From Tubiluchus corallicola (lineage: Eukaryota; Priapulida; Priapulimorpha; Priapulimorphida; Tubiluchidae), in the NCBI GenBank assembly GCA_030141605.1, contig JAQGDQ010000043.1:126001-186000 (forward strand): DNA of 60,000 nucleotides. Direction: 5' to 3'. The position numbers and the translations under genes are program-made. Below the pieces are notes generated by a model. It was not told where the DNA came from, did no database searches, and saw only the letters and a program-made list of their open reading frames with translations. Positions 37,701 through 49,200 of the stretch are shown piece after piece; position 1 is the stretch's first letter, and every line of letters starts with the position of its first letter.

Positions 37701-40700
37701 GCCACAGACAGATGTTCATAAAATGCAGCAGTAGAATTAGTAGTTACCTGAAATAGGGAAGAAAGTGTTGGAGAAATAGCACTAATTACCTTCTGAGTTG
37801 AACACGAGGGCTGGTTTTTGGGCAAATTTGGGCAAGACACTTTTAGAAGAGCAGAAGCAATTAACATATTTCCTGGTGCTATTATACAACTTGGAAAATC
37901 AGATGACAATGTTGTATCTGAACCTACTGAACTAGGCCCACAGTGACTAGCATTTATCATTGCTTCCTGCAATTCACCAACTGCAGATACTGCAATAACC
38001 GAATCTCCTTTTGTCGGGGAAACAGAAGTTCTTTTTGATGAGTTGTCAGTACAAAAATTTGGCATAGCATTCACATTTTGACTAGTATTTTCTGTCATTT
38101 GAAAAATATCACTGCATTTGTTAGACAATAAAGTGTTGCTAGCTTCACCTGAGAAAAAAGTGGAATAAGAGTTCCTATTTGAACACGAAATGCTGGAAAG
38201 ACTATTTGTAACAGAAGTAGGACACTGTGTAATGGCCATTACTTCAGAACATTTATGGAAATTCGATTCCCTACTAATAGATGGCACTAACGACAGCATT
38301 GAAGATACAGTCTTACTAGACTGATTCATGCTGGCTGTTGTGTACAAAATATCAAAATGTCTTTTTATCATCATTTCTTCAGCAGCAGGCAATCTGTTAG
38401 TCGAGGTACAGACACTATTCTCCTTGGATTCTGCAGAGTTTCTACTCAACTTTCCTGATGTCTTTTTTGAGACAGTTTGTGAAATTAATGCGAGCGGTGG
38501 CATTCCTGTCACACGAGTGGCAGTTTTTGTTGGAAGTGAACCAGACTTTGATCTCCGCGTGCCTATAATTTGTAGTATTGGTATCTTACTTTTTTTAGCA
38601 TCAGTCTTGGCAGGTTGCTGAAATACTTGCTTACAATGCACAATGCTAGAAAAGTGTGTAGTATTCGATGTATTTATCATTGATTTAGGTGCTGAAAGAA
38701 CAAAAGCTTTATCATTGTTATTTGCAGAGGAAATTTTAGTCTCACTGTCTAAGAAAACACAAGTACTTGAAGCTGCAGGTTTATTTAAATGCTTAGTTGT
38801 TATGCATGGTGTGCAAGTGAGAACTTCAGGAGCGGTCCACTTGTAACAATCTGAAGAAGTTGTGACTAGAGATGTCACAACAGAGGATGGCAACACAGGT
38901 ACAGGTGTTACAATATATTGCATTGAAACAGGTGTGGAAGCTGTACTACCTGCTAACACACTAGGAGCTGATGCTGCCAGAGATGAAGCTATGACAGGAA
39001 TGGGTACCCTAGACGAAGCAGTTAGTAATGATAACGCAGCTGAAGATGTCACAGACTTCGAGGGTAAGGTAAAAAAAGATCCCACAGACACTGGTTGAGG
39101 ATGCCTATTATCTAAACTTGGAGGTATGGTGTGACCCTGCATAACACAGTGCCGGCGCAGAGAGAACTTGCGAGAAAACAACCCATTACAATCAATGCAC
39201 CTGAGCAAGTTTTGGCAAATGCGCTCATGAGTTCTGTGGAGTGAGATTGAAGCAAACATCTGACTGCACTTCCCACACTTAAAAATCTTCTCACCTGAAT
39301 AGATGCAAAAATGTGACAAAATTAAATAAAAACACATTAACATTTAATGCTCTGATTTCTGATCCTATATTAATCAAGGAAGAGTTTTTAGACATGTCAG
39401 AAATCATTTCTATAGTTTCACACTATTCCTGAGTAGAAATGATCATTCTAAATTTTTACTAGGGCTTAACTTTGTAAAAAACTTCAAATTCATTTGGCTA
39501 GCCATTAAAAGACTTCGAAAAACTGTTGGGAGGAGAACTGCAACCATTTTTTTTATTTTAACTGACTAAGAATGATTAACAATACTCTCATTCAATTGAC
39601 AAATTTGATAAAGAAGTGTATTTTACATAGACTTACCATGTACATTCACATAGTGAGCTTTTAAACTCTGCATTGACTTCAGATATTTCTGCTCAAAGTA
39701 GATACATGAGTTATCAGGACAATGGTATGCTCTCACTACTCGCTCATGTTCGTCATCCTTGCACTGGTCTTTCTTGCTTTGAAACAATCTCCTGTCAATA
39801 TCATTCTTTATTTGTCTAAATAAAAATCATCATAAAACTTGTTAAAATTCAGCAAAAGCTAGCTTTTATGCTATTTCCTTAAATACAATGCAGTGGCAAA
39901 GTGCAGGTACAAAACTACTAGAAAAACTTCTAAGATATTACAGTTGTCTTTATTACTCAGTAAAAAAATAAACACTTAATGTTGTTGTAGTAGCTGTAAC
40001 ATTAACCTAAGTTAAGTTTTAGAAATATTGTAATAGACTTTTAGTAGCAGAAGCAAGTAATGTCCTGAATTATTTTTGGCTACCCATCTCACACATAAAC
40101 AGGTAGTACGTTTTTTCATATACAAAAAGTGTGGTACAAAAATAAATTACAACAAGCAGTTTTACCCTACAAGATAAATAAACTTGTGCCATTAATTTCC
40201 AAACTGTAAAACTCATGTTTAGAAGTTTTACTTAAAGTTAGAGAAACAGCCATAGTTTTAAACTGATGCAAACTGACTGTTTTTTAACTTGTTAGGCACC
40301 CTAACAAGTTAGGGCCGCCACATTGTTTATACCATTACATCAGTGCAACCAAGCAGCACGTGTGTAGCTTGTATGTCTGAAGCAGCCCGTACTAGATGTT
40401 TTTGAAACAATTACGTGATTGATTCTACATTGTTGTAAGTCTGATACCCGGCGTCTACTGCGTTAGCTTAGCATCGGTAAATACGTACAATCGGCAAATT
40501 CAGACCGATGTCTCCCAACTTTTGTCTGGCAAACCGAGATATTGGCGTATATATAGAAAATTAATGATTTATGTAAAGAACACAAACTTCCATAGTAATG
40601 CAAACTTTAAAATACCACTATACTACATGTCTGACACAATACAACTTAAAATAATTATAGCCATAAAAAGCAATTTTAATTTGAAATACCTATGAGTTTT

Positions 40701-40846
40701 CACAAGATGCATGCGCAAACTAGACTGATAAGCAAATATTTTTCCACAGTGTGGGCAACTTGGCCTGTCTTGATTTGCATTAGTTAAGAAGGCACTGCTT
40801 TTGACCAATTCAGTCTGATCAGGTCTTACTCTGATAATCTCCATCT
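33518..40846 (-). CDS. ATMIN (ASCIZ): ATMIN/ASCIZ-type zinc-finger protein with LC8-binding TQT cluster
   Basis: Exons on the - strand, joined in phase: 40846-40690, 39815-39637, 39294-37067, 36284-36125, 35995-35879, 34722-33518. From the ATG at 40844 they sum to 4044 nt, 1347 residues. N-terminal C2H2-type fingers occupy residues about 30-170, followed by a very long Ser/Thr-rich region, a basic patch and a C-terminal array of TQT motifs. This order is diagnostic of ASCIZ/ATMIN, a transcription factor that activates the LC8 dynein light-chain gene and is itself repressed by LC8 bound to its TQT sites. Human ATMIN is 823 residues; this one is longer because of the 742-codon exon 3. The ATG lies 2 nt after an acceptor, so a 5' exon (UTR or coding) further upstream is likely and was not found. 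Confidence 0.88.
35879..36284 (-). CDS. ATMIN (ASCIZ): ATMIN small exons: basic patch and first TQT motif
   Basis: Exon 36284-36125 encodes QLKRTKQRPVEYRCKTKFRR and further Lys/Arg residues, a likely nuclear-localisation patch. Exon 35995-35879 encodes ILNKNCSISTLADNSFHMET, running into METQTDSSRC, the first LC8-type TQT motif. Donors GTAATC and GTTAGT; both joins are phase 1. Confidence 0.8.
37067..39294 (-). CDS. ATMIN (ASCIZ): ATMIN long exon: fingers 3-4 and Ser/Thr-rich region
   Basis: Begins GEKIFKCGKCSQMFASISLH, then RCIDCNGLFSRKFSLRRHC and MQGH, the paired fingers that end the ATMIN zinc-finger block. The remaining roughly 680 residues are dominated by S, T, A, V and P, with repeated SS, TS and ST runs and no domain. 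Donor AAAG|GTATAG. The opposite strand carries several open frames here (for example 37263-37655) that are shadows of the Ser-rich codon use. Confidence 0.85.
39637..39815 (-). CDS. ATMIN (ASCIZ): ATMIN exon with second finger
   Basis: Acceptor TTTTTATTTAG, donor ATG|GTAAGT. It codes for a Lys/Arg/Asp linker and then YHCPDNSCIYFEQKYLKSMQ, followed by SLKAHYVNVHG: C-x4-C with a long finger and H-x4-H, as in the second ATMIN finger. It has no start or stop of its own and was found by joining phases. Confidence 0.85.
40690..40846 (-). CDS. ATMIN (ASCIZ): ATMIN exon with first C2H2 finger and candidate start
   Basis: Acceptor TTTTTTTTTACAG, then AG and ATG. The product starts MEIIRVRPDQTELVKSSAF and contains CPHCGKIFAYQSSLRMHLVK followed by TH, a complete C-x2-C-x12-H-x4-H-type finger that matches the CGKI...MHLVKSH finger of vertebrate ATMIN. 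The donor is GTATTT, weaker than the others in this gene, but the phase-2 join is supported by the next exon. Confidence 0.8.
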
Positions 40847-41440
40847 CTGTAAAAAAAAATTGTTTTATGCACTGAAAGTTTTTATGATACAGTTAATGTA
40901 TTAATGTACATGTGTAATTTACAAATAAAGGCAAAGTTGACATAAGTTTGCTTTGAAGCTAAGTAAAGCGCCAATCAGATGATGAACCTGAGTAAGTAAC
41001 AATCATGTGTCCATTTTCCTATCAGTTTGTGCAGTCTACCTGCTTTCATTGAAATAGCTGAGTGGTCATGATGCTACAGGATTAGTCAGCAACAAGCCTG
41101 GTTAGTGAATGGATGACTGGCAGCTAAGAAAGTTGCCTGCGGATTGCAGACTGCTCTTGAGAAAAAATTGTAGGTAGGCTATACTCCTCACTTATCACTG
41201 TACTTCTAATCATTGCTCACAAAATCACATTAATTTTAGATGCGTTTATGCTGTTGGTTGTCTAACTCTCTGCTGACAAGATATTCTGTGGTTCTAATGA
41301 TCTGTCATACTCATAATACATAATAATACACAACACATTTTACTGTGTGATAAATGTTTAAACTCAATACATAAAAAGCACAAAAAATATTTATAAAATT
41401 GATTACTACAGTCACCGTTAATAATATCAAATTATTTTAC
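40847..41440. other. upstream flank of the ATMIN-type gene
   Basis: No further exon recognised. It should contain the promoter and 5' exon of the - strand gene or lead to them; no TATA box or other motif was convincing. Confidence 0.35.
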
Positions 41441-42560
41441 AAATTATGATACAAGTGTCTGTCATATCTTTCCTTAAAAGCATTTGTACTGAGAGCCAAC
41501 ACTATATGCTCAGGTAAGCTGTTCAACAGACAAACAGTTCTATTTTACTAAAAAAGAACTTTCTTGGATTATAATGTGCCCTATGAATTTCACGAGTAAG
41601 ACAGCGTCATCGTAAGCCAGGATAAGGATCTAAATTTGAACATTGTTTCATAATTTACATTATTATAACACTGAACGAATTTGAAGACCTCAATGAGATC
41701 GCCTCTTATTCTATGATCTTCTAATGACGTAAGTTTTAACTCATTCATCCTCACACCAACAAGGGAAGTCTTTTAACTCAGGAACTAGTTTTGTGGTATG
41801 TCTGTGAACCTTTTCTAATGTATTTTTATCTTTCTGTAGATAGGGTGCCCAGTATCCCAGTACACAGTATTCCAAATGAAGTCTCACAAATTTCTTATAC
41901 AGTGTTAACAGATATTCCTTAGTAAGGTAAGTAAAAGTTCTTTTAATCATGCCTAAAATCATGTTAGCTTTCGCAGCTGCTTTACTGATATGCATAGAAA
42001 AACTCAATTATCTATAACAGTTAAATCAAGGTCTATTTCATGAATTATATTATTATTTCATACCCATCCATACAGTAATTACATTTGGGATCAATTTTAC
42101 TGACATGTAGAACTTTACATTTATCTCTACAAAACTCGAGTAACCATTCATCTGACCATTTTGTGAACTCTGTTAAATTATTACTAATTGTGGTACTATC
42201 TAAGCATGACAATACTGGATGATGGCTTTTGTATCATCTGCAAAAATTTTGCTTTTAATAGACAGAGAAGCATGCAAGTCATTAATAAACAACAAAAATA
42301 AAACTGGGCCAATCACAGAGCCTTGAGGCATGCCCAGAGTTATGCTAGCCCAGTCAGAAGTTATTTTAATAACTACAAGCTGTTTCCTGTCTCTCAAGAA
42401 ATCTTCAACCCTTCTTAGTATGTTGTCTGTAACTCCGTACTTATAAAGCTTATAAATAAACCTACTATGGGGAGCAGTATCGAAAGCCTTTTTGAAATCT
42501 AAATATATTACATCAAATGGCAGTCCATATCATACATACTTGTCGACTCATCAAATGTTG
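41440..42560 (-). mobile_element. CR1-like non-LTR retrotransposon fragment
   Basis: Read on the - strand: IYLDFKKAFDTAPHSRFIYK (palm motif A), then WASITLGMPQGSVIGPVLFL and IFADDTKAIIQ (catalytic FADD box), then WLLEFCRDKCKVLHV, SKAAAKANMILGMIKRTF, and a decayed SLEDHRIRGDLIEVFK followed by LNSLPEHIV and a short 3' tail. This is the motif order of CR1-type reverse transcriptases. Frameshifts and stops separate the blocks. The endonuclease and the 5' part of RT are absent. Confidence 0.8.
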
Positions 42561-42970
42561 TTATCATAGCAGATCAAGAAAATAACTCACTTTTTGAGGT
42601 TTAGCAGGTACAATTTAGCATGTATAAGCAGAATCTAGGCACTGCAATCCGTCACTACTGCTCATGATGCATCATTCATGAGGTTTTCTATGAATGTGCT
42701 CTCTTAACCCCTAATCATGACAGTATTTCTCAAATCTAGAGTTGTATTTGATCTTTTTTATATATCTACAAGTTATCTATGTTTATATAGGTCAGTAACT
42801 GACATACTCTCAACTTTTCTACATAATGCTCTACTATAAAAGGAGTTTCCAGAAGAAGTCTTCATATATGACCAAAGCAGCCAAATCCCAAATATAGGGC
42901 ACAGAGTATGCCACTAGAAAAAGTAGGACACTTCTGCTAAAGCGCATGTGCTAAATTTGTGAAAAAGCAG

Positions 42971-43556
42971 TGTCGTACGCAGGTAGCCCAAGTAAGACAA
43001 TGGCGATTTCTGTTGAGAATCTATAATTATGACATAACAAAACCTAAAACTAAATTTGTTTCAAAAAAAGTAACTTTCTAATAACGATGGATAGTCCGTG
43101 ACGGTTTACAAATGCATTTTTTTACAATAATATCATCATCATTATTAGCTCCATTATATCATCATAACATCTAAGACAGATGTTAAAGAGAGAAGCTACA
43201 AAGGGCACATAGCTCTCTGGCCCATTTACTTAGTAGAAAACAATTATTTGACCAAGATGTAGTGAAATGTATCACCCACACCTGTATGTGAAGCGAGATA
43301 AAATAAAAAGTGATATACCATAAGCAAATGTTGGCATCTTCTAAAAAGCAGGCTTATTTCACTTCAAAAATTTAATATTGGCCATTCTTCTAGCTCAGAA
43401 TGAGATTCTTCTATTTTATCAGAAGTATAATAAGTTATTCAATGTGTATTGACATTTTCAATTACTAACTGTTTGATAACGTACGCTGCCAATACGGTTA
43501 ACGACTCAATTTGTGACCTGTCTCTAATGTCCTACTTGGGCAGCCCATGTACGACG
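42971..43556. mobile_element. inverted-repeat element, about 590 bp, non-coding
   Basis: TGTCGTACGCAGGTAGCCCA, then AGTAAGACAATG at the left, is mirrored by CTAATGTCCTACTTGGGCAG, then CCCATGTACGACGCA at the right. The arms are about 28 bp and imperfect. Inside is AT-rich DNA with no frame, so a non-autonomous DNA transposon is the likely explanation. The right arm continues outward as degenerate repeats of a CCTACTT-GC-CCC-TGTAC unit to about 43605. Confidence 0.5.
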
Positions 43557-43626
43557 CATCCTACTTGAGCTTGCCCGTGTACACCAATTGTCCTACTTCG
43601 GCTAGTGCCTATCCTGCTCTCAACAC

Positions 43627-43795
43627 CAAATACGAGCATTCAGTCATTCATCCAACGAATCATACGTCCAGGGACCTGATTCTGTTCACTTCCCTATGCC
43701 AGGACTCTCTACTCGCTGAAATGCCCTAAGTGCATTTAACTCTAAGGACCAGTCCTGAAGTATTTAAATCTTTCTATGCAAAATCTAAATATGTT
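43627..43795 (+). repeat. local dispersed repeat, copy A
   Basis: AAATACGAGCATTC, then CCAACGAATCATACGTCCAG, the core CTTCCCTATGCCAGGACTCT, then ATGCCCTAAGTGCATTTAAC. Copies B and C at 44131-44203 and 44663-44815 share this order. Confidence 0.8.
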
Positions 43796-43810
43796 AACAT
43801 TTGTTTAAAG

Positions 43811-44105
43811 TTAAAAGTTTTTTAGCTGTTCTATAGCTTGTTGAAGAGCTATCTTCACTGGAATATCATCACGTAGTCTAAGCATATGCACAATCCATCT
43901 TAAATGGCATCTTTTTATTTTTATTTTCCAAGGTTCTTTTATTTTTTCATATAGATCTTTATTTGAGATTTTATTTAGCCATCTGATACGCAAAGAGTTT
44001 CTGTAATTCTGCCTTTGAAACACATTGATTTCCTTTTAATGTCCAGAGCTCAGAGTTGTACAGAACTACAGTTTCAACTAAGGCCGAGAATATTCAAATT
44101 TCTGT
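43811..44105 (-). mobile_element. C-terminal fragment of another non-LTR reverse transcriptase
   Basis: On the - strand: LVETVVLYNSELWTL, then after a frame change NSLRIRWLNKISNKDLYEK and CHLRWIVHMLRLRDDIPVKI. The order LYxSExWTL - IRWxDxIxNxxLY - RRxLRWxGHxLRxPDDxPxK is the standard tail of a large group of endonuclease-reverse transcriptases. It is distinct from the CR1-like fragment next to it. Truncated and dead. Confidence 0.7.
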
Positions 44106-44130
44106 TTCCAAAGAAATCTTCCTAATTCGC

Positions 44131-44249
44131 AAATACGAGCATCATCCAATGAATCATACATCCATGGACATGATTCTGCTCACTTCCCTATGCCAGGACT
44201 CCCTGTTTTTTTAAATATGAGCATCATCATCCAATGAATCACATTGTCC
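44131..44249 (+). repeat. local dispersed repeat, copy B (plus a second truncated head)
   Basis: AAATACGAGCATCATCCAAT, CATGGACATGATTCTGCTCA and CTTCCCTATGCCAGGACTCC. It breaks off at a T run and is followed at 44213 by another AAATATGAGCATCATCATCC head. A LINE tail is inserted after it. Confidence 0.8.
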
Positions 44250-44254
44250 TGTTA

Positions 44255-44480
44255 AATTAGAAGTACATTGTACAGCAAGATCAGGTCCTATTCTTCATAA
44301 ATCAAGAACTGCACACAAAACTGGTAAATACGACTATTTTTCTTGTACGATGCCAGAAATCTGGAATAGATTGCCCTGTGATGTGAGAACAGCAACATCT
44401 GTAAATTTATTTAAATCAAAATTAGATAGACACTATGAACATCATCCATTGAAATTTAATCACATTGGAACATGCCTATA
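44255..44480 (+). mobile_element. C-terminal fragment of a CR1/L2-type reverse transcriptase
   Basis: The + strand frame near 44268-44478 reads ARSGPILHKSRTAHKTGKYD, then YFSCTMPEIWNRLPCDVRTA and SVNLFKSKLDRHYEHH. The R-T-x-x-x-KYDYF...WNRLP..VRTA.S...FK..LD pattern is the C-terminal signature of many CR1/L2 elements. It sits between copies B and C of the local repeat and runs in the opposite sense to the fragment at 41.4-42.6 kb. Confidence 0.7.
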
Positions 44481-44537
44481 ACAAGGATGCTGGATTACAT
44501 ATTATAGTGAGAAAGCTTGCCAGTGGAGTCACCTAGG

Positions 44538-44579
44538 TGTTGATGACAATCTATTGAATGTTGATGACAATCTATTGAA
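44538..44579 (+). repeat. 21-bp tandem duplication
   Basis: Two perfect adjacent copies of TGTTGATGACAATCTATTGA plus A. Confidence 0.95.
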
Positions 44580-44662
44580 TGTGCAATTTGTCGCAATTAC
44601 AGTCGAAGAACTATTTGTCTCAAAAGTTATATTATAACTACTGGAGATTTACTACTACTACA

Positions 44663-44815
44663 CGTCCAGTGACATGATTCTGCTCACCTCCCTATGCCAG
44701 GACTCCCCCCTGCTGGCCGCAATGCCCCAAGTACATTTAAATGATTTATTTCTAAGGATCAATGCTGAAGTGTTTAAATCTTATAAAGCTTAAATACGAG
44801 CATTCATCATCATTA
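44663..44815 (+). repeat. local dispersed repeat, copy C
   Basis: CGTCCAGTGACATGATTCTG, CCTCCCTATGCCAGGACTCC, AATGCCCCAAGTACATTTAA and TTTCTAAGGATCAATGCTGA. It matches copy A along its full length but lacks the head, which reappears at 44790 (TAAATACGAGCATTCATC). Confidence 0.8.
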
Positions 44816-44945
44816 TATGCCCATTACATCTATTGTAGACACTGGGCAGGCAGAATAGCCCGTCACGTCTATTGTAGACATTGGGCAGGCAGAATTCTAA
44901 AATAAAAGAAATCTGCCTTCAGGCAGGTAAACGTAGCTTTGGTGT
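44800..44945 (+). repeat. dispersed repeat copy (CTATTGTAGACATTG family) with internal duplication
   Basis: CATCATCATTATATGCCC, then CATCTATTGTAGACACTGGG and CAGGCAGAATAGCCCGTC, then again CGTCTATTGTAGACATTGGG and CAGGCAGAATTCTAAAATAA. It ends CAGGCAGGTAAACGTAGC. The same family occurs at 12.36 kb. The 40-bp middle is present twice here. Confidence 0.65.
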
Positions 44946-46257
44946 TTTGCTTTACGGCAATACGAGAAACCTTGCAGAGCGATTGCAACGACTAACGATC
45001 TATAAAGATTTTGTCTATTGTGCTGAAGCGAGATGCGTTAGAAAGACGAAAACGTTCAAAAAGAATAAATGGCGCAAAATGCCGGTTTACTGAAGATCCC
45101 GAGTGTTTATTAATATGTTTGGCCAGTGAACAGTTTGAGTTTGTGCAGGATATCATACAAGAACTGTAGTGAAGTGAGTCTAATAGCCTAATCCAGTAAC
45201 TGTACATAACTTATGTGCTTCGTTAAAATTAATGTTTGTGACCAGTATAACTTCAAGAACGAGAAAAGGCCCCATAAATTTTCTTTCATATATTCTATCT
45301 AAGTGTTAAGTGCATAAATTGAATGGGTGTTTATTTAAATCCATTTAATCTTGAACCAGTACAAAAATTACATCACCTTATTTTAATTTACTATTGTTTT
45401 TTTATTTAAATTCAGTTGGAACAGTTCTTTTTCGTATGAGTCTTAACACTTACAGCCAGTACAGTGTTTAACAATTCAAGTGTGTTTTAAAACACATTTA
45501 CTGAACTTGCTGATTATGTGCAAGTGATACTTGTTGTGCCCTGAATTATTTAATGTTTGTTATTTGCAGGACTACTAGCTGTAACATTAGTTTCTGGGAT
45601 GTGCAGACGTAGGGGATAACTTTATTGTTGGACTAGTAGTTTAGTTAGGCACTCACAGCACTTTTTCAAATGATGCGATTTTACAATTTATGACAACAAG
45701 CGTGCAGTAGTTGTTAAAAATTGATATAGATTGTTGGCTATTATTATAGTAACATAAATTATAAATTATTTTATAAAACAAATATTGCTACTTAAACAAT
45801 CGCAAAATAGTGCCTAGTCATTTCTGCTGTTTATATATTTATGTTTGCACATCTGTCTGCATATTTATTTATGCATACCAGATATATTATGAAGCATTTT
45901 TTTAACTTGTGACAACGTAAACTGATATTTAAGTTTTAGAGTACTCCTCGGGAATTGCCTTTCAACCATAGAGAACCACCACTTCTACTCTGTAAATACC
46001 TGTGTATCCACTATTTTCATTGCACACTGCACTCATCCTACCACCTGGTCCACCTTCACGCCTAATCACACAAGTGACGTGATTAATCTTCTTGTTATTT
46101 TCCTATCTGCTTGGATTACCGGTAGAAAGATAAAAATAATATGAGTAAAATGTTGTAGAAAAAACCGTTTAGGCAGGTTATTGCTGCCACACTTTATAAT
46201 TGTCATGATTTGATAAGTATGTTTTTATTTTTTATAGACTCAGATTTCTATTGCATC
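44946..46257 (+). other. upstream region of AQR with a probable 5' UTR intron end
   Basis: AT-rich. At 46225-46237 ATTTTTTATAG is a plausible 3' splice site, 20 nt before the AQR start codon, so the 5' UTR is probably split. The upstream UTR exon and promoter were not identified. A 70-codon Lys/Arg-rich + strand frame at 44881-45093 starts inside a repeat and is not supported as a gene. Confidence 0.4.
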
Positions 46258-49200
46258 ATGGTGGGGAAGAAGAGTATAGCAGCTCCGACTGTTGACCAAA
46301 TGCAGCGAGATGTTTTGACTTATTTGGCAAGTAAATTTTGGCTTGGTGATCCAGCTATGAGAGCTCCTTTTGATGCTAAAATAATAGAAGAGGTTTATAA
46401 ACGAGATGTATTAAGCACACATTTTTCTACACAGCGCATAATGTTGCTCGAATTCAGCCAGTATCTCGAGAACTACTTGTGGCCAAATTATGATCCAGAC
46501 ACTTCTACTCTGGCACATTTGATGTCCATAATTGTGACAGTCAATGAAAAGGTTCGAGAGCGGGTTCCAGCATGGGTATGTTTTAAGGCGAAGCCCGACA
46601 AGTTCTCTGGATTTTTTCGCAAAATGATGGAAGCTAATTTGGCTGACTCCGAGACAGTTTCGCTTGAGGAAAAAACACACCTGATACTGTTTCTTACTAA
46701 CTGTATAAACAGTCTAGAGATAGACGTTATCCGAAAGGAGATTCAGAAGATTGTTTCACTGCACATTTGGGAATGTCTTCTTCCGGGACGATTAGAACAA
46801 GAACTGAAAGCAGTTCCAAAGCTTAGAAAAATTTGGAATGCCATCAGGAAAAAAGACACGAATGTTGATGACAGAACAAGATCAATACAGTCTTACGAAC
46901 GCCACTTTCTACATAAACTGATTCAGCAATTTTTAGAATTGTTGAATAGCTTAGGTGAGCAAATGGAGAAACCGAAAATTTTTTATTGCAGTCGGTTTAT
47001 GGAGTTGCTAGTAGGCATTGAAGCATTATTACACACACGGAGATTTTTTAACGTTCTTCTTGACAATTGTCATTTGATCACACACTGTACATTATCACCT
47101 TTGCGGTGGAGCCCGAATGGACATTTGTTCGATCAACTGCTAGATATGTTGAAGTTTTATGCTGGGTTTGAGATTAACGATCTGAGTGGGGAAGCACTAA
47201 CTGATCACGAAATGACAGATCTTCATTATAACAAGATAAATTCGTTACAAAAAGCTGCTTTCAAGCATTTCAACGAACTACGCTGTTTTTCACTGTCTAA
47301 TGTTGCAAGTGTCGACACACGTGAAAATTTGTTAAAACATTTTGGTATATTAAGCAGAGAAAAACTATACGAAATTGCTGCCTATTTGAACCTCTTACCA
47401 CCTATTAAAGAAGCAGATGTCTCTTCTTACTCCAAGGAGTTTCTGTTAGAATTGGTTATTTCACGTCATGAACGACGACCGTCTCAACTTGAGGCATTGA
47501 ATGAAATGCCTTTATATCCAACTGAGGACATTCTCTGGGATGAAAATATTGTTCCTACTGAGTACTTTACTGGCGAAAGTTGCCTAGCATTGCCGAAACT
47601 CAATCTTCAGTTTTTGACGTTGCACGACTACTTGCTGCGAAATTTCAATTTATTTCGTTTGGAAACAACGTACGAAATACGGCAGGATGTTGAAGATCAA
47701 GTACGCCGGTTGAGACCTTGGAAAGGTTCGGATAATCGCTCTTATTTTGGTGGTTGGGCAAGAATGGCTCAACCTATTCAAGGATTCAACATTGTTGAGG
47801 TGGCTAAACCAAACATCGGAGAAAAGCAACCAGCCAGTGTACGTGCTGATGTCACAGTTGCCTTGAATGTCCGCAAAGATGTAAAATTAGAGTGGGAATC
47901 ACTTAGAAAACACGACGTGGCATTTCTTGTAACCCTGCGCCCCACACTGCAAACGGGCACACCGTTTAATCTTCAGGAACCGTTTATACCCCAGGTTGGG
48001 CTGACATATGTGCGGGGATGCGAAATTGAGGGTATGCTAGATGAAGAAGGAAAAGTGATTGAGGAAGGTATTGGGCCAAAACCCGAGTTACCAGGTGATA
48101 TTCGAACATGGAGATTATGGCTTGACTGTAATCAGTATCAGATTGATATGGAAAATGCTTCAAAAGGGAAAGAAGATGTTTACGAGACCTTCAACATTTT
48201 TCTTCGACGCAAACCAAAAGAAAATAATTTCAAGGCAGTTCTAGAAACAATTAGAAATTTAATGAATACAGAATGTGTAGTTCCAGACTGGTTACATGAT
48301 ATCATTTTGGGATATGGTGACCCTGGTTCTGCACATTATTCAAAAATTGGGCGTGAAATTGTAACTATGGACTGGAACGATACATTCCTCAACTTCGACC
48401 ATCTAAAAGCCAGTTTTCCACAGTACAAAATTAGATGTTCTGTCACTGACGAGACGAGATGTGTACCACCATTTAGAATCACTATTCCTGCTGCCAAATC
48501 AGGTAAAAAACGTGAGCTGGATGGAGACAATACAAATGAAGATTCAGATGAAATCTTTGTGGAACCACACATTATTCCAAACCGAGGACCATATCCTTAT
48601 AACCAACCAAAAAGAAATTCTGTACCATTTACTCCAACACAAATAGAGGCTGTGAGGTCAGGAATGCAGCCAGGTCTCACTATGGTCGTAGGTCCTCCTG
48701 GTTCAGGTAAGACTGATGTAGCTGTGCAGATTATTTCAAACCTGTACCACAACTTTCCTGAACAGCGAACACTGATAGTTACTCATTCCAATCAAGCTTT
48801 AAATCAGCTGTTTGAAAAAATTATGGCACTGGACATTGACGAGCGGCACCTCTTGCGTCTTGGCCATGGAGAAGAGGCCTTGGAGACCGAGAAAGACTTT
48901 AGCCGGTATGGAAGGGTAAACTTTGTTTTGGCTAAGCGATTGGAATTATTGTCAGAAGTGGCACGTCTACAAGAAAGTTTGTGTGTACCAGGTGATGTGT
49001 CATACACTTGTGAAACTGCTGGGCACTTTTTCCTTTATCAAGTTCTTTCTCGATGGGAGGAATATCTGAGTAAAGTGAAACCAAAACCTGGAGAGGAAAC
49101 CAGTGTGGAAGCAATCAGGGAGTATTTTCCATTTGCAAAATATTTTGAAAATGCACCACAACCAATTTTTAAAGGGACTTCATACGAACAAGATATTGAC

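Noticed and set aside
44881-45093. 70-codon basic + strand frame upstream of AQR
   Set aside because: It starts inside a dispersed repeat and shows no similarity or start context; may overlap the AQR 5' UTR but nothing supports translation.
46210-46257. an upstream in-frame ATG extending AQR by 16 residues
   Set aside because: The extension is hydrophobic, unlike AQR, and crosses a good 3' splice site (ATTTTTTATAG) just before the conserved start.
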